From: Neopestalotiopsis rosae
Lineage: Eukaryota; Ascomycota; Sordariomycetes; Amphisphaeriales; Sporocadaceae
Assembly (NCBI GenBank): GCA_023078685.1
Contig: JALGAS010000007.1
Coordinates: 62,001-126,000 of the forward strand
Direction of reading: 5' to 3'
Length of the DNA stretch: 64,000 bases
Shown: positions 1 to 11,660 of the stretch, in pieces
Layout: each line of letters opens with the position of its first letter
Position numbering within the stretch: the stretch's first letter is position 1
The notes under the pieces: model-generated
The model's input: only the letters and a program-made list of their open reading frames with translations
What the model was told of the DNA's origin: nothing
The model's database searches: none
Program-made: the position numbers and the translations under genes

Positions 1-173
1 TAGTATACAACACCGGCACCGGTGGCAACGAGGGTAACACCAGCAATGGTGTAGACGATGGCCTTGTTCTCGGAAGCCCAGTTGGTAATGCGATCCCACG
101 TGGAAGATTCTACGGGAACTGCGATGGGTCTGCCCGGAGGCATGGGTGCCGGGGCGGCGGAAGCACCTGACAT
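1..173 (-). CDS. tom70: Mitochondrial import receptor TOM70, N-terminal fragment
   Basis: Only the first 57 codons are in the window; the rest lies beyond base 1. The start is the ATG at 173 on the minus strand. What is seen is a Pro/Ala-rich N-terminus followed by a WDRITNW stretch and a single hydrophobic anchor of about 20 residues (VYTIAGVTLVATGAGVVYY). This matches fungal TOM70 as I know it: a short intermembrane-space or membrane N-terminus anchored in the outer mitochondrial membrane, followed by cytosolic TPR repeats that receive preproteins from Hsp70/Hsp90. The TPR part is not visible, so the call rests on the anchor region alone. The gene is divergent from the aminodeoxychorismate lyase gene and shares a 1.2-kb intergenic region with it. 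Confidence 0.72.
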   Translation of the reverse strand, partial: MSGASAAPAPMPPGRPIAVPVESSTWDRITNWASENKAIVYTIAGVTLVATGAGVVY

Positions 174-1411
174 TTTGATCGGGATTTGCGGATTGAAAGA
201 TTGAGGTGATAGTAGACGATGTATTATCGACAGATCTGGAGGGGAAAGAGGAGGGAGGAGGATTGATTGCAAAGCGACGTGATTACAGACAGGCGATAAG
301 GAATTACAAGCGGGAGAATCGTCCAACAAACTCCTGGTCCTTCCTCTGAAATGGAGTGTGAGAGAGGTGTCTGGTGTGAGTGAGTAGGTTGCAGTGGCTC
401 GATGATGCAGGAGCTCGACCGGCTACGCGAAAACTTCTAAATTTCTTACCTACCTACCGGGCTAGCGCGACGCTGCTCAATTCGGGAGCATTCGATTGAT
501 AGGTGATTTTTTGGGGGTCAACTTTTTTAGAGGAGCAAGGAAAAAGCACGGGCCAGAAATGACAGCAGAGGTCTTAGAGGTGCTTAGAGGTGCCAATAGC
601 TATCGCTTTTCTAGCTTCTAGTGGCTGTTGAAAGCTGGCAAGCTAGTCGATCGGCGCTCTTTTTTTAATTATTTTTTCCTTCCCTCTCTTTGCTGATCAA
701 TACGTAACGCCAGGTACTTGAGACCCAGCGACGTCACCCAAGATCCGCTATGCTTTGGTACACAGTACCACATTCTCAAAATCACAAGCAGATTTGTGAT
801 GGCCTGTCAGTGTTGCAACAACGGCTGCTAAAGATCTGTGTTTGGGTCTAAGACATTTCAGGGCTTCTGTGTCGTTTCGACGCTGATTTCTTTACACGTG
901 CTTTGTACGATTTTCGACATGGAATCAGTAGGAGTATAAGACGACACTTGAAAAGTCGAACCACTAGGTACTCACTGTGCACTCCTTGTGGATCTGTCTG
1001 ACTGTCAAAAAGTCACTGCCCTTTCCGACTTCCGGCAGGCGACTTAGCAATCAATCTTGAACATCTGCATAGATACGCATTCGCTAACTATCCTAGAGAT
1101 GTCGAAGATATCTGCATAGGCATATCATTACTTTGGCTCTGCACGGATTTGTTCATTGATGTATGGCGGGAGTGGATGAGTAATAGGTAATGTACCGACA
1201 GTGCAACGGCTATCCGCTTGGCTAGCTGCTATGTAATCTGCAGTGGACCATATCCAATATGGTAATGGCTCAGAGCTCAAATGCTGTCAGTCTCTACAAA
1301 CGGCCTGCATGCAGCAAAGTAAGCTGCTGTCCCTTTGGTACCTACTCAGCCGAACAAACGGATTGTTTTGTGAACAATAATCGATAGCCTTCTTGCACAT
1401 AAGTGGACATC
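174..1411. other. Intergenic region between two divergent genes
   Basis: About 1.2 kb separating the TOM70-like gene (-) from the aminodeoxychorismate lyase gene (+), so it should contain both promoters. I see T-rich tracts near 660-680 but no clear TATA box at a convincing distance from either start, and no RNA gene or long reading frame. Confidence 0.6.
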
Positions 1412-2363
1412 ATGGACGAATTTCGGCTATTCACATCCATCCGCCATGATCCCATTTTGCTGGATGTTCTAAATCAGCAGCAGCAAGGTTTCAACACCAC
1501 AGAATGGAATCGTACCGTCACATCGCCTTGGTATATGCTGGATTACCACCGTGACCGCATGCTGAAGGCGGCGGTGCACTTTGGCTGGGGCTCTGCTGTT
1601 GCCCAGCTCGCCGGCCCCGAGGGCTTGCAAAGGCTCCATGCCTTTTTGCTGCCAGTGGCCGAGTCTCTGGCAGGGTCAGGAGGTTCCGCGGCTCATCGCG
1701 TAAAGATCACAATAGGCAGAGACGGCAAGCTGGGCTATGAATCTGGGCCAGCCTCGCCGACCGGACTGCACAATCTGTTTCCGTCTCGTCTTCCTGTACC
1801 CGAGCAAGGGGAGGGAGAGGACGTGGCTGCAGCAGATGGTAATGCACTGCTGAGGAGGCAGCCCATGTTCGAGGTGTATGTGGATAGCAAGCCCACCTCC
1901 CAGACCGAGTTTACACATTACAAGACCACCAGGAGACAAATGTACGACGACGCAAGGAAGCGTTACTCCTTGAGCCCGACGGATACCAAGGAAGTTCTAC
2001 TCGTCACCCCGAGAGACGGCTCCGTCATGGAGGGAAGCATCACAACTCCGTACTTCTGGCGCAAGGGTAAATGGGTCACGCCACCCGTGTCCCAGGTATT
2101 CCGGGAGGGCGAGGGTAGCGGTGGGAATGACGGGACCACGAGGAGATGGGCTCTGGAGAGGTGAGTGTCGCTAGGCCTGCCCATGATTATCCTTGTCATT
2201 GTTGCTGTGCTTCATCATCCTCCAGACGACACGTATATATTGACATTAATGCAGGGGACTTGCCGTCGAAGAAGTCATTCTTGCTGACAGCCTCCGCGGT
2301 GGCGAGGAGTGTTGGATCAGCAATGGTGTGCGAGGCTTTATTTTTGGCAGAATCAAGCTTTGA
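1412..2363 (+). CDS. abz2: Aminodeoxychorismate lyase (class IV aminotransferase fold)
   Basis: Two exons, 1412-2160 and 2255-2363, joined by a GTGAGT...GCAG intron; 285 aa. The first in-frame ATG is at 1412 and gives the family-like start MDEFRLFTSIRHDP. Family role: PLP-dependent conversion of 4-amino-4-deoxychorismate to p-aminobenzoate and pyruvate in folate synthesis, in the cytosol. Seen: the YKTTRRQMYDDAR stretch, whose Lys at about residue 171 is the expected PLP Schiff-base lysine, and a C-terminal LRGGEECWISNGVRGF strand typical of the fold IV aminotransferase end, which lies only in exon 2. Length fits the fungal ABZ2 group. It is convergent with the caleosin gene downstream (272 bp between stops). 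D-amino-acid or branched-chain aminotransferases share the fold but fit the motif spacing less well. Confidence 0.85.
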
Positions 2364-2635
2364 ATGCCGCCTGTTGATGGGCACAGTTTACGGTAGACAT
2401 GCATCTGAAAGCAGGTACGATTCTGCATAAACCACAATACAGTTTATTAGTCCAGAACAGCCAATGAGAATTTCGAGTTGAAGCCATAAGGGAGATCGAT
2501 CTGAAGTACATGCTTGCTTTGTCTAATGACCTAATAATCAAAATCTCTAGTATAAACTCTTGAAAGGAAAGCCTTTGCAACTGAAAGGCACAATGGTCAA
2601 CATTGTACAAGGCCATCACTACCAGTCATGCCCTT

Positions 2636-3831
2636 TCAAGCATGTTTCTTGCCCTTTGCGGCACGCCTCTCGGCAATCGTGTAGAATATGCTGCCATCGT
2701 AAATGCGTCTAATATCTTCCTTCATCATCTTGCCGTCCTCGGGCCAGAGCATCAAGTATGTAGCCATCCCTGGATCCTCTCAAGTCAGTTATCGGATCTA
2801 GCTAGGAGGGGGGAAATTCATGCATTATCGCAAAGAAATACTCACATTCGAAGATATTCCCTCCCCAGCCGACTGGGTCCACTGTTGCAAAAGAAGTGTC
2901 AGCAACAAGGGGCTTCTTTCAAAACAACTCTTGTATGAAACTAGGAAATCTCTTCTCTTTTTTCGTCCAAGAGCAGACAAGAGAAAGAACTTACTAATAA
3001 GCCGCTGTCCCGTATGCAAAGCCACCACATCGCCCAGGGTAAGATAATCCCGCCCTTCCGCGTACTTTGCAAAGATGTCCTCGAACCTCTGCGGTATGAA
3101 CCGGCCCTCGGTGTCGTAGGTGCCCGTGTCGCTGCCGTGCTTGTCCTTGTGCACGCGGTCGAGGAAGACGCGGAACAAGGGGTCGGGAAGCCAGCCCGAC
3201 ACCGTCGGGTAGGAAAAGTTGGCGTGGATGATGAGGACGGCCACCAGCGATAGGACGACGCCGAACCCGAGCTTGTGGAATCCTACAAAGGTGTCCTGCG
3301 GCCAGATGATGCCGTCTTTATCCTGGAGATTTGGTGAATCATGTTAGCCGAGTAGAAGAGCCGGAGAATCAACCTGTATGGACGTGATATCCCCCCAGCT
3401 TTTGATGGGTTTACCCCCAATATTGCAATAGGAAATTCATGACTTACAAAGTCGAAGAACTCGCAATGTTGTTGAAGGACCTGTTAACAAGTCAATAAAC
3501 ACCATATATCTCATATGTTGACCGGAGACCAACAGTCTTGTTCTGATGCCGCGATGCCCATCCATCTTCAGTCGTTCCCTGCGGCTTATCGGGGGTGGCA
3601 GCAACATTAGCCCGCGCCGTGCCTGTACACACGAATCACGTCAACAAATTTTCACAATTCATGACAAGCAGAACATCCGTGACGGGACTTACCAATATGT
3701 ACCAATCCCTCATCGCCTTCCGGTTGAATAAATGGCTTCCGCTGTTCTGTGACAGGGACTGCCTCGATCGAAGTGACAACCGGGGCGCTCGTAGTGCCGT
3801 TGACAGCAGCAGTTTCGACTTTTCCAGGCAT
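2636..3831 (-). CDS. Caleosin-family protein (lipid-droplet peroxygenase)
   Basis: Six exons by my reading (3831-3693, 3622-3534, 3480-3448, 3322-2995, 2881-2846, 2769-2636), 252 aa; every junction keeps frame. Caleosins are Ca2+-binding haem peroxygenases on lipid droplets or ER, linked to oxylipin formation and fungal development. Seen: one EF-hand loop at residues 86-97 (DFDKDGIIWPQD, with Asp at 1, 3, 5 and 12 and Gly at 6), split by an intron after Phe87; then a hydrophobic segment around residues 100-120 with FHKLGF; then the YPTVSGWLPDPLF proline-rich turn; a DKHGSDTG His; and the conserved DPVGWGGNIFEW block near the C-terminus. The conserved histidines expected for haem binding are present. 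Exon 3 is only 33 nt and its upstream donor (GTTGGT) is weak, so that junction is the least certain. Confidence 0.88.
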
Positions 3832-4609
3832 GGTTGCTCTATTTACCCTTCACGATCCGTGGAATTTCTAGAGTCTATAAGAAAATCTATCGACAAAGAA
3901 TAAACAAAATTCTAGAATGCGAAAAACACAATAAATCTATGCAAGGAATTCAAACCCGAAGAGATAATTGTCACCTGGAAGTAAACTTATACCTGCTGCC
4001 CATGTTATCAATTCGCACCACATGATAGGCTCATGGGCTAATCATAGTCCAGGTACAATTACGTCATGTATAATCTGGCCCGGAGGTTATGCCCCTGGCC
4101 CTATTATTTACTTTGAGGTTTGAGCACGGCCTAATCTTTAAGGTGTATGCACCGCGCTTTTCAACACGAAAAGAAAAAGTGGACATAATTTAAGCTCATT
4201 AATCCATTCATTCACTTTGTGCCTCGAGCCAAACACAAGTAAGGTCAATCACATGTCTCGGTTCTAGCCGGTGTGGTGGCTTTCCCTGGTTGGTGAATCG
4301 TCAAGCGATCGGTATGCCGAGGGAGGATCGACGTCTAGGATCTGCTCCCGAGATTACTTTTATTTCTATTCACCTCGCAGACTCTAGCCGTTGTTGAACT
4401 TCATCTGAGTATTTCATCACTTGAGCATTCATTTATGGATGTTATGTCCAAAGGGCATGAAGAAATGTATTAAACTTGTACGCATGCTAATCGATTCCAT
4501 TAAGAGAAACTAAAACAGCAGACCAACAAATCGTCGACCAGGTCTCATGTGCTTCTTTGGTCCATGTACCAGCGGAACGGCGCATCCTTGGACGGTGACA
4601 TACACTTTC
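3832..4609. other. Intergenic region upstream of caleosin
   Basis: Roughly 780 bp between the caleosin start and the aspartic protease stop, both on the minus strand. It should hold the caleosin promoter and the protease 3' UTR. It is moderately AT-rich. I see no RNA gene, no repeat and no convincing reading frame. Confidence 0.55.
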
Positions 4610-6094
4610 TTACGAAGATGTGGTGGGAGGCGTCAGATTCTGAGTCTTCTCAATCTTTGGCACAACACCAAAACGTGTGTTGCCCTGGTCCCAAATCTGA
4701 AAAATCATGTTAGTAATTTGACAGAAAGTCATTCAGTGAAGGGGGGCACGCTTATCACTTACAGCGTATACGCTCTTCAAGAAGCTGTCACCCAAGATAT
4801 CAAAGTCGAGGTCGCCACGGGACTGTACACCACCGTACCATGTGTTCTCGTCAATGGGAGCAAACACGAGGTCTTCCTTCTGGATGACAAACTCCTTGTC
4901 GCCAACAGCCACGCTGAAGTCGGGGAGGTCGGCGGCCTTGACACTGGTGGGAATGGTCCAGCCCTGCTGCTGGGAGTCGTACTTGGCACCCTTGATCTGC
5001 TTGTATAGGGCGGTGCAGACATCGTCGGAGACGAGAGCCAGGGTGGTACCAGTGTCGGCAATGGCCGTGTTGCCCGAGACCTTGGTGGACTTGCCGTTGA
5101 TGGAGTACGAGGCCGAGGGGAACTGCCAGAATCCTTGCGAGTTGTCAATGTCGGTCCAGTGGATATCCTCGCCCGATGCGGTGATGAGGTCCTGGTCAAT
5201 GTAGCCAAAGGTATAGAAGGACTCCTTGTTCTCGTCACGCTCGCTGTAGAATGCCGAGGTGAAGAGTTCAGACTCCTTGGGGATGTCCTGCTGGGTGATC
5301 ATATTCTCCACAGGAGTGGGCTGAGGGTCCGACTGAGATCCAGAAGTCACCGTGTTGATTGTGCCAAAAGCCAGACCCAACAGTCCGTCGCCGGTGCCCT
5401 GGGAAAACTGGGCCGACATGGTCTTTGCCAGCTCGACGGCTTGGCTCTCAACCTTGAGACCGCCAATGGATACGACATCAGTGCCAACATCGCCCGAGGC
5501 GCTTGAACCGTCGCCGTAGGAGATCTTCCAGGACTTGCCGGAGAGCTCTTTCCAGGTGGAAGACTTTGTTGGGTCAAAAACAGCATGGCCCTTTTGAGTC
5601 GACTTGCTCTGCTCGGTAGAAAAGACCCAAAGGTCAGCTGAACCAGTGTCAAAATCTAGCTTGACTGTCTGAGCTGGTGTTCCAATATCAACCTCACAGA
5701 GGTACCTTTGTGGAGTGAGCAATCATGATTATAAAATATTCTGGAGCAGAAGCCAGAGTCCAAGCATGCACACATACATTGAATCATTTTGCTGGTCCTC
5801 AGCAGTGACTTCGCCGGTCTCGTCTCCATCGCCAGTCTTCTTGACGAGCACGCGCTGGTGGCGGAGTCTGCCGCCTACGGCCTTTTGGAACGATTCCGGG
5901 GCAAGGCCTCTCTGGACGACCTTGTTCTGGACAATGTAAGGACCGGGCTGTGTCGGCTGGAAGCCGAAGCGGTTCATCAAGTAGACGTAAGATTTTGTGC
6001 CCTGCGCCTTGTAGTTTGTGTTGCGGACAGCCTTGACCTTTTTCAAGCCCATACTTTGGGCAAACTTGGCCTGCGCTGAGAAGATGCCCTCCAT
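4610..6094 (-). CDS. Pepsin-family aspartic protease (A1), no obvious signal peptide
   Basis: Three exons (6094-5778, 5705-4763, 4696-4610), 448 aa. Pepsin-like endopeptidase with a two-lobe fold. Seen: catalytic DTGS at residues 125-127 and DTGT at 323-325, a flap Tyr at about 169 in ISYGDGSS, and the C-terminal lobe ILGDSF block before the last intron; the last exon supplies the final WDQGNTRFGVV strand. The start MEGIFSAQAKFAQSMG is amphipathic rather than a hydrophobic signal sequence, so this looks like the podosporapepsin-like group of fungal A1 proteases and not a classical secreted aspergillopepsin. The roughly 100 residues before the catalytic domain are basic and resemble a propeptide. 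I cannot say whether it is secreted unconventionally, vacuolar or cytosolic. Confidence 0.9.
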
Positions 6095-9000
6095 GGTGAC
6101 GGGTGGATATGGTGGGTTTGAATAGTAAAGGGAGTAAAGTTTCGGGAGTGATAGTGCAGCGTGATAGGAAGGTGAAGTCTTGTAAAGATCAGTAGATCTG
6201 GTATTGTATAAAAAGGGAATGGAAACTGGTAAAGACGAGCCAAGAAATGCGAGGAGGATGCCTTTTGTATAGAACTCCTTCACAGCCGGGCACCCATCGG
6301 CAGTCGACAAAGTGCTGTCTCCTCTTTATCGTACTTACCTTGGTCAGGTACTATACATACAACAAACCTTAGCATATGGGTGCCGGAAGGCGCCCAGACC
6401 AGGCCAGGGTATGCAAGACAACATGTTCCTGCAGATGGTCCGATGATGAACAACGAACCTGTTTTTAGGAGTGGCAAGCAGGCATCTTGGGCCTGGTGTT
6501 TGGTTGTTGTCTATGGGCAGTGCCACAAGATACTGGTAATCTGCACTTGCCAGCCAGGTCAGTCAGTCATTGCATTAAGTCATCGAGCCCATGTCCTGTA
6601 TCATGCCAGGAGCGATCTGCATTGCATCCGTGGTCTGCAGCTAAAAGAAGAGGCCTGCCTTCACGTTTTGTCTTGATTTGATCTCGGGGTTGGAGTTAGT
6701 GGATAGATAGCTCGGATTTTGGGAAACCGACCGTGTTGGTATTCCCAAGATCGATGATTAAGCCACGGTTTATCATAGTAATCCCGAATGGAATCGTGAA
6801 GTATACAAAAGCCTATTCGCACTGTTTCCCTATATTCGAGAGGAAATATGCATAATAAAGATATTTGAGAGACGTTTGAGCTTCCTCCGAACCAAATACA
6901 TTGATTTGGAAAAACAGTCGGTTCTCGAATCCGAGCTGCTTTTTGAGTGGACTGTAAACTATTTGACTTAGTACTGCAGTAAGGTCCAAGCGTGTATATA
7001 TTCCGTGCTTGCGGGGGGACCAAGCCTAGCCAAGCCTTGGTAGAGTGCGTATACTACTCCTTCTGTAGTTACTTGGTTACCTACCACCCTCCCGGCCCAT
7101 CACCTCGGGAACACCCAACTCATGTGCTCAATATGCAGTGTGTGTGCAATATCCAATGTAACGGTTGGACTTATCATGAGGCTTGGAGAGAGACATATTG
7201 CGCCTCACTATTTGCCATGCCGCTATAAAGTGGACGCGTCGTCTACGATTTGGCACCTCCATTTGCCTCTCTAAATCAAGACACGAGACGAAACAGGGTT
7301 CTCTCTCTCCTGTCTCCAGCCGCATGAAAGAATGGAAAATGGGCGAAGCCTGACCGTGATAGTTACACTTCAGTTCACGCGCGTGCAGGGCAATGACGAC
7401 AGATCTGCGACTCTAGCAACACACTTGTCTTTTCCTAATCCATGCGTCCCTCAACCCCAGGTCTCTGCCCGTTTCGTCATCTTGCCTCAGTCGACCTGAA
7501 TAGCAAGATCGACCGCTACCCAATGAATTCCCCGGGGCAACGATTTGGAGCAGCGGCTGCGCATGATTCCGGAGGACCTCCCATTCCCTCCCCTCCCACT
7601 TGCCGCCAGTCTTGGGATACGGTAGTAGGTATATCAGGAACCAGAACTTGGTTTGCTCTTGGAGACCAGACATGGGCAATGAGGGGCCCACAAGCATCGA
7701 GGCGGAGTCCAGATAGTGCATAGTTGCGAAGTATCCGGCGCCAGTTTTAACGATACGTGTGTAGATAACCTACCCCAGTAGGTGATCAAGTACGTACATA
7801 CAAGATTCACGGGAAAGGATCGATAACATTCTCACTGCCTCATCAGAGACAGACAACAAGAGTCTGGATGTCCAGAACCCCCCAAAAGAGTCCCGCTCAG
7901 TGGGGGTGGGCACGTAGTGCAAAAACAACAAGCATTCAAGTGGATAGCCGTCTGATCTAGCCGGGCGGCTACTGCCCGCCTATCAGCTACTTCTGTTACA
8001 CTTGACCAACTTGAGTGTAATACGTGTACTGTACATGGTAGAATCAATGTTCGAAAAGAAAGAGGGTTGGTTCATCTAACCATGTTTACAACATTGATAA
8101 GAAGCAAGAGCGAGCTATGTGGTAGGGTGAACAAGCTTTTCCCGGCAGTCATGTACGTTACTAAAATCAGCGCCAGATCTGTGACGTCGTCTTGGCACAT
8201 GAGCGACCAGGGGGTGGTATCGTAGAGTCTGTTTCTTTCCTTCTTTTCGTCCAAAAATCTTGCGTGTCTTCCCGCAATCGTGTTGCGTTGCGTGGCCGTG
8301 ATGGGAGGTCGATCCCAAACAAATCCCTGCCTTGCCGCTTTGGGCCTGTGACCTAACGTCATTGGGTGCTTTGCGGGCTTGCCAGTTCAAGAATGGGAAG
8401 AAGACGCGGGACAGAAGTTCTGATCTGATCTGTCCTATCAGTACCGTAACAGGCCCATCGATATGGCGTTTCTTCCGAGACCATCCCGCGCTCATCGTTT
8501 AGAGTGTCTTGGATATTTTCATCTACCGTAGAACACGTACATGACATGTGACTCAGTCGTCTATTTGGTCATCAAAATTTGTCTTCTTGTCCACGGAAGA
8601 CGGTTCGTGAATACTGTCTTTCTTATAGCTATGTGCCTTCGAGTAATAAACACTGATAACACCGGTTGCATAGAGCTCTCGTTGAAGAAATAGTCAGTTG
8701 GAGCACCCATACATACCACCCATTGGAAGGACACCAGAACATGGATGGCCTCGTTCGATCTGCCCAAATCCAGTAAGGCCAAACCCCAAGTTGAATCTTG
8801 ACTTTGGCTTGTACCTGGCTGCGACTCGTTTGAATAAAGCAAGACCATGTCCCGAGACTCTACATTCATGCACTATCTTCCAGACACCACCACATTCTTG
8901 TTCGTGGGCCCGAGATTACTCAGAAATCCATCAGAACAGTCAAACTTACCACGCCTTTCTGAATATTCACTATAACCATTGAACAGAGTATCACGTTGAC

Positions 9001-9515
9001 GGACAGAAGCAAGTTGGGAATAATGAATTTTCTGGTTTGTCTACTCAAGCACATCACCAGATTCCATCCCCCCATTTCCATCTAATTCGTCATATCTCCA
9101 TCTTGCCGCCTCTACACGACTTGCCGCCCAAAGAACATATCCAGCCACGACTCGCTCAAGCAGTTACTTTCCACCTTTTGCAATCAAACTAGAAACAAGA
9201 ACCGCATGAATGCCTCCACACAAAAAGAGCAATTGTAAGCAAGACTGTTTCCCCAAACGCCTGTACAATGACTCGACGCAAGTCGTTCGACAGTAGTAGA
9301 CAATGCCAATGCAGTGATCCAGAAAGAATACGCAAAAGCTGAACTTAGTTTCATCGAGGCAAGCGAGCGATAGAACCACGCGAATTGTGCCAAAAAGGCC
9401 GAGTACTGTATGATAGGACTGATGTAGTGCTACAGGCTGACGTGCACACCATTAGAAGCAATTAAGTATATAGGGCGTGACTGTAGGTAGGTTGCCGATG
9501 AACGACCATGGCCAT
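6095..9515. other. 3.4-kb region without a recognisable gene
   Basis: Lies between the protease start and the 3' end of the CASC3-like gene, both minus strand. Many short overlapping reading frames occur on both strands (longest about 126 codons), none with a recognisable domain, codon periodicity or plausible intron structure. I see no tRNA, rRNA or tandem array. It presumably holds the protease promoter and the CASC3-like 3' UTR. Confidence 0.5.
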
Positions 9516-11660
9516 CTATTGAGGATAGTAGACGGTACCAGGCTGCTGATAATAGTAGCCGTCTTGGCTGGGTGCCGCCATTCCATTGACGTTCATGACC
9601 CCGTTGGCCGCAGGATAGCCCTGAGCGGGCTGGTACGAGGGATAACTCGGTACCTGGGGAATTTGCGATGCATCATAATAATACACCATGCCATTGACTT
9701 CTTGTGCCACCAGGTTTGGAGCACCACCAGCTTGTCCATTGGCTTGTGCGGGATCAACAGGCCCTTGGGGTGGCTGAGGCCCAGGAACGTACGCAGGGGC
9801 AGCTGCGGGATATGGGTTTGCTGGAGGATAATAATATCCTTGCTGAGGTTGCACCATCTGGTAAGGTGGGTAGTATGCTTGCTGCTGCGAGAAGTGCGTA
9901 GGTTGGAATGGAGCAGCATGGATTGCTCGCTCCGGTATTTGAGATAGAGGAGTGCCCGTGGTATGTCTGGCAAACGAACCGTGACGGGGATGATGCGGGT
10001 CGGTGTTGAAGCCGTTTGAGACTTGTACAGGGACCTGGTGATGGAAAGCTTGTTGGAAGGATTGCGCATTCTGCAGCATCGTTGGCGATTCAATATTCTC
10101 GAGTGAGACGGTCTTTTGAGGTCGCGGCTGATGCATAGGGATCGACGTCGGCTGGCTTTCCTGATGGAATACTTTACCCTGTGCCTGCATATCTTCGTAT
10201 ATGGCAGTTTGGCCAACTGCTGGCGCAGGAGCATGGATACTAGCATCAAGCCCCTGCGGCTCTGCTCGTGGAGGTAGCCTTACGACAGGGCGTGAAGCGT
10301 CCATTGCCATGGGCGGGCGGGAGATGGACGAGCCAGTTGGAGAAACGATATAGTCCCTGCCCATGTCAGGCGCAATCGATGAGCGCCTGCTGAGTGCCAC
10401 ACTTGGTGAGTATTGACTGCCGTTATAGTAGCTTCCACCATAGACACTGGTCCTTCTGGAGAACCCTCCCATCGATCCGAATCCCGATCTAGGTTTGCCA
10501 CGCATGCGCTGTTGGTTGTTTGGTCGCAGGGCCCTCGGGATGAAGATGAATGAACGGTCTGTAGCTGGGAAGATATACCGGGGCGGATAATCGGGGAGCG
10601 AAATGCGTACAGGTTTGTCGCGGCGCAAAGGTGGACGATGGTCGGGCAGTTTGGTATACTGCTTAACCGGTATGGCAGAAAAAAGTATAGGCTTATGCAA
10701 CGATGGAAGGTAGACCCGAATCTGTACGTTGCCAATGTGTTTTTCAGTGGACAAGGTCCTGTTGATAGGGGTAGCACTCATGTCACACGTTGGAATGTAG
10801 CCATCTCCATTAGGCGGGCCATTGTCCGCGATAACCTGACCACCTTGTGCAGACTGACGTGCTGAACGGTTAGGCTCAGTAACAGCTTCATGCATGTCAT
10901 GAGCCCAGGGCGTGCTGATGATAGGATCGGCGGGCGGGTAGGGTTGGTGGCCGCTACTAAGGTCAGCTTGTTTTGACGACGTAATTCGGAGAGAAACATA
11001 CCTGGTTGGAGCAAAGGGCCCCCCAATGCCACGACCTCTGCCTCGAGCACCTCTGCCAAAGGGTCGGAAGCCATTGGCAGCAGGACCGGCATGTCGGTGG
11101 TCGTGCATGAAGAAGGCCCCTCTGTTCGGCACAAAGGCCGGATCCTCGTCTCGTTTCTTTCTATAGTCATCGTGTTCTCTCCGCCGCCGGTCTTGGGTGT
11201 GATCCTGTGACTGGTCCATGGCGGCCGAGCTCGAGCTCACAACCAGTGGGGCGGTGGACTTGGTAGGTTGCGTCTCTTCATTCATCCCATGGTCCGTCTC
11301 CTGGGCTTGCTCTGTCTTGTCCGAGACGGACAACCCATTCATCATGCTTTCCGCGTCTGAAATGGTTGTTTGACCTGGCTGACTTGTCTTGGATCCGGAT
11401 CGGGTTGCAGAGCTGCCAGAGCCCTTGGAGCTCTTCGTTCCAGCATGACCGTTTGCTGCGCGAGCCTGGGACTTTCGCACAGCAGGAGAAGTGGGTGACG
11501 CCTCATCAACATTGCTTGTGTCGCTATCGTTGGCAAGGTCGTGGTCATCCGAAGCTACCGAGCCGTCGGTCAGCGAATCGTCATCGATATCGTAATCCTC
11601 ATCTCCCTCATCATCAGCCCTTCGCCTAGACACAATCTTTCTTCGGCGGGTGGCAGCCAT
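9516..11660 (-). CDS. CASC3/Barentsz (MLN51)-like exon junction complex protein
   Basis: Start at the ATG at 11660 (MAATRRRKIVSRRR); reading further upstream has no support. Removing the intron 10957-11001 gives 699 aa; keeping it gives 714. CASC3 is the EJC subunit that clamps eIF4A3 on spliced mRNA and acts in mRNA localisation, translation and decay. Seen: an acidic Ser-rich N-terminus, then the SELOR-type region with DPAFVPNRGAFFMHDHR (compare the human AFIPRKGLFFEHD motif as I recall it), an RGG-like GRGARGRGRGIGGPF stretch, and a second WAHDM motif matching the second eIF4A3-contact half. The C-terminal half is low complexity, rich in Pro, Gln and Tyr (PQQGYYYPP-type). No enzyme domain is present. 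It is divergent from the NBR1-like gene across a 5-kb gap. Confidence 0.8.
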   Translation of the reverse strand: MAATRRRKIVSRRRADDEGDEDYDIDDDSLTDGSVASDDHDLANDSDTSNVDEASPTSPAVRKSQARAANGHAGTKSSKGSGSSATRSGSKTSQPGQTTISDAESMMNGLSVSDKTEQAQETDHGMNEETQPTKSTAPLVVSSSSAAMDQSQDHTQDRRRREHDDYRKKRDEDPAFVPNRGAFFMHDHRHAGPAANGFRPFGRGARGRGRGIGGPFAPTRYVSLRITSSKQADLSSGHQPYPPADPIISTPWAHDMHEAVTEPNRSARQSAQGGQVIADNGPPNGDGYIPTCDMSATPINRTLSTEKHIGNVQIRVYLPSLHKPILFSAIPVKQYTKLPDHRPPLRRDKPVRISLPDYPPRYIFPATDRSFIFIPRALRPNNQQRMRGKPRSGFGSMGGFSRRTSVYGGSYYNGSQYSPSVALSRRSSIAPDMGRDYIVSPTGSSISRPPMAMDASRPVVRLPPRAEPQGLDASIHAPAPAVGQTAIYEDMQAQGKVFHQESQPTSIPMHQPRPQKTVSLENIESPTMLQNAQSFQQAFHHQVPVQVSNGFNTDPHHPRHGSFARHTTGTPLSQIPERAIHAAPFQPTHFSQQQAYYPPYQMVQPQQGYYYPPANPYPAAAPAYVPGPQPPQGPVDPAQANGQAGGAPNLVAQEVNGMVYYYDASQIPQVPSYPSYQPAQGYPAANGVMNVNGMAAPSQDGYYYQQPGTVYYPQ
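10957..11001 (-). other. 45-nt in-frame intron without stop codons
   Basis: On the minus strand the sequence reads AG|GTATGT ... GCTGAC ... TTAG|T, a canonical donor, a branch-site-like GCTGAC and an acceptor. It is 45 nt, divisible by three, and has no stop in the gene's frame, so both spliced and unspliced mRNA encode a full-length protein. Removal joins APT to SSGHQPYPP; retention adds 15 residues. Confidence 0.7.

Noticed and set aside
4547..5008. Plus-strand frame antisense to the aspartic protease
   Set aside because: Shadow of the protease exon; no independent evidence.
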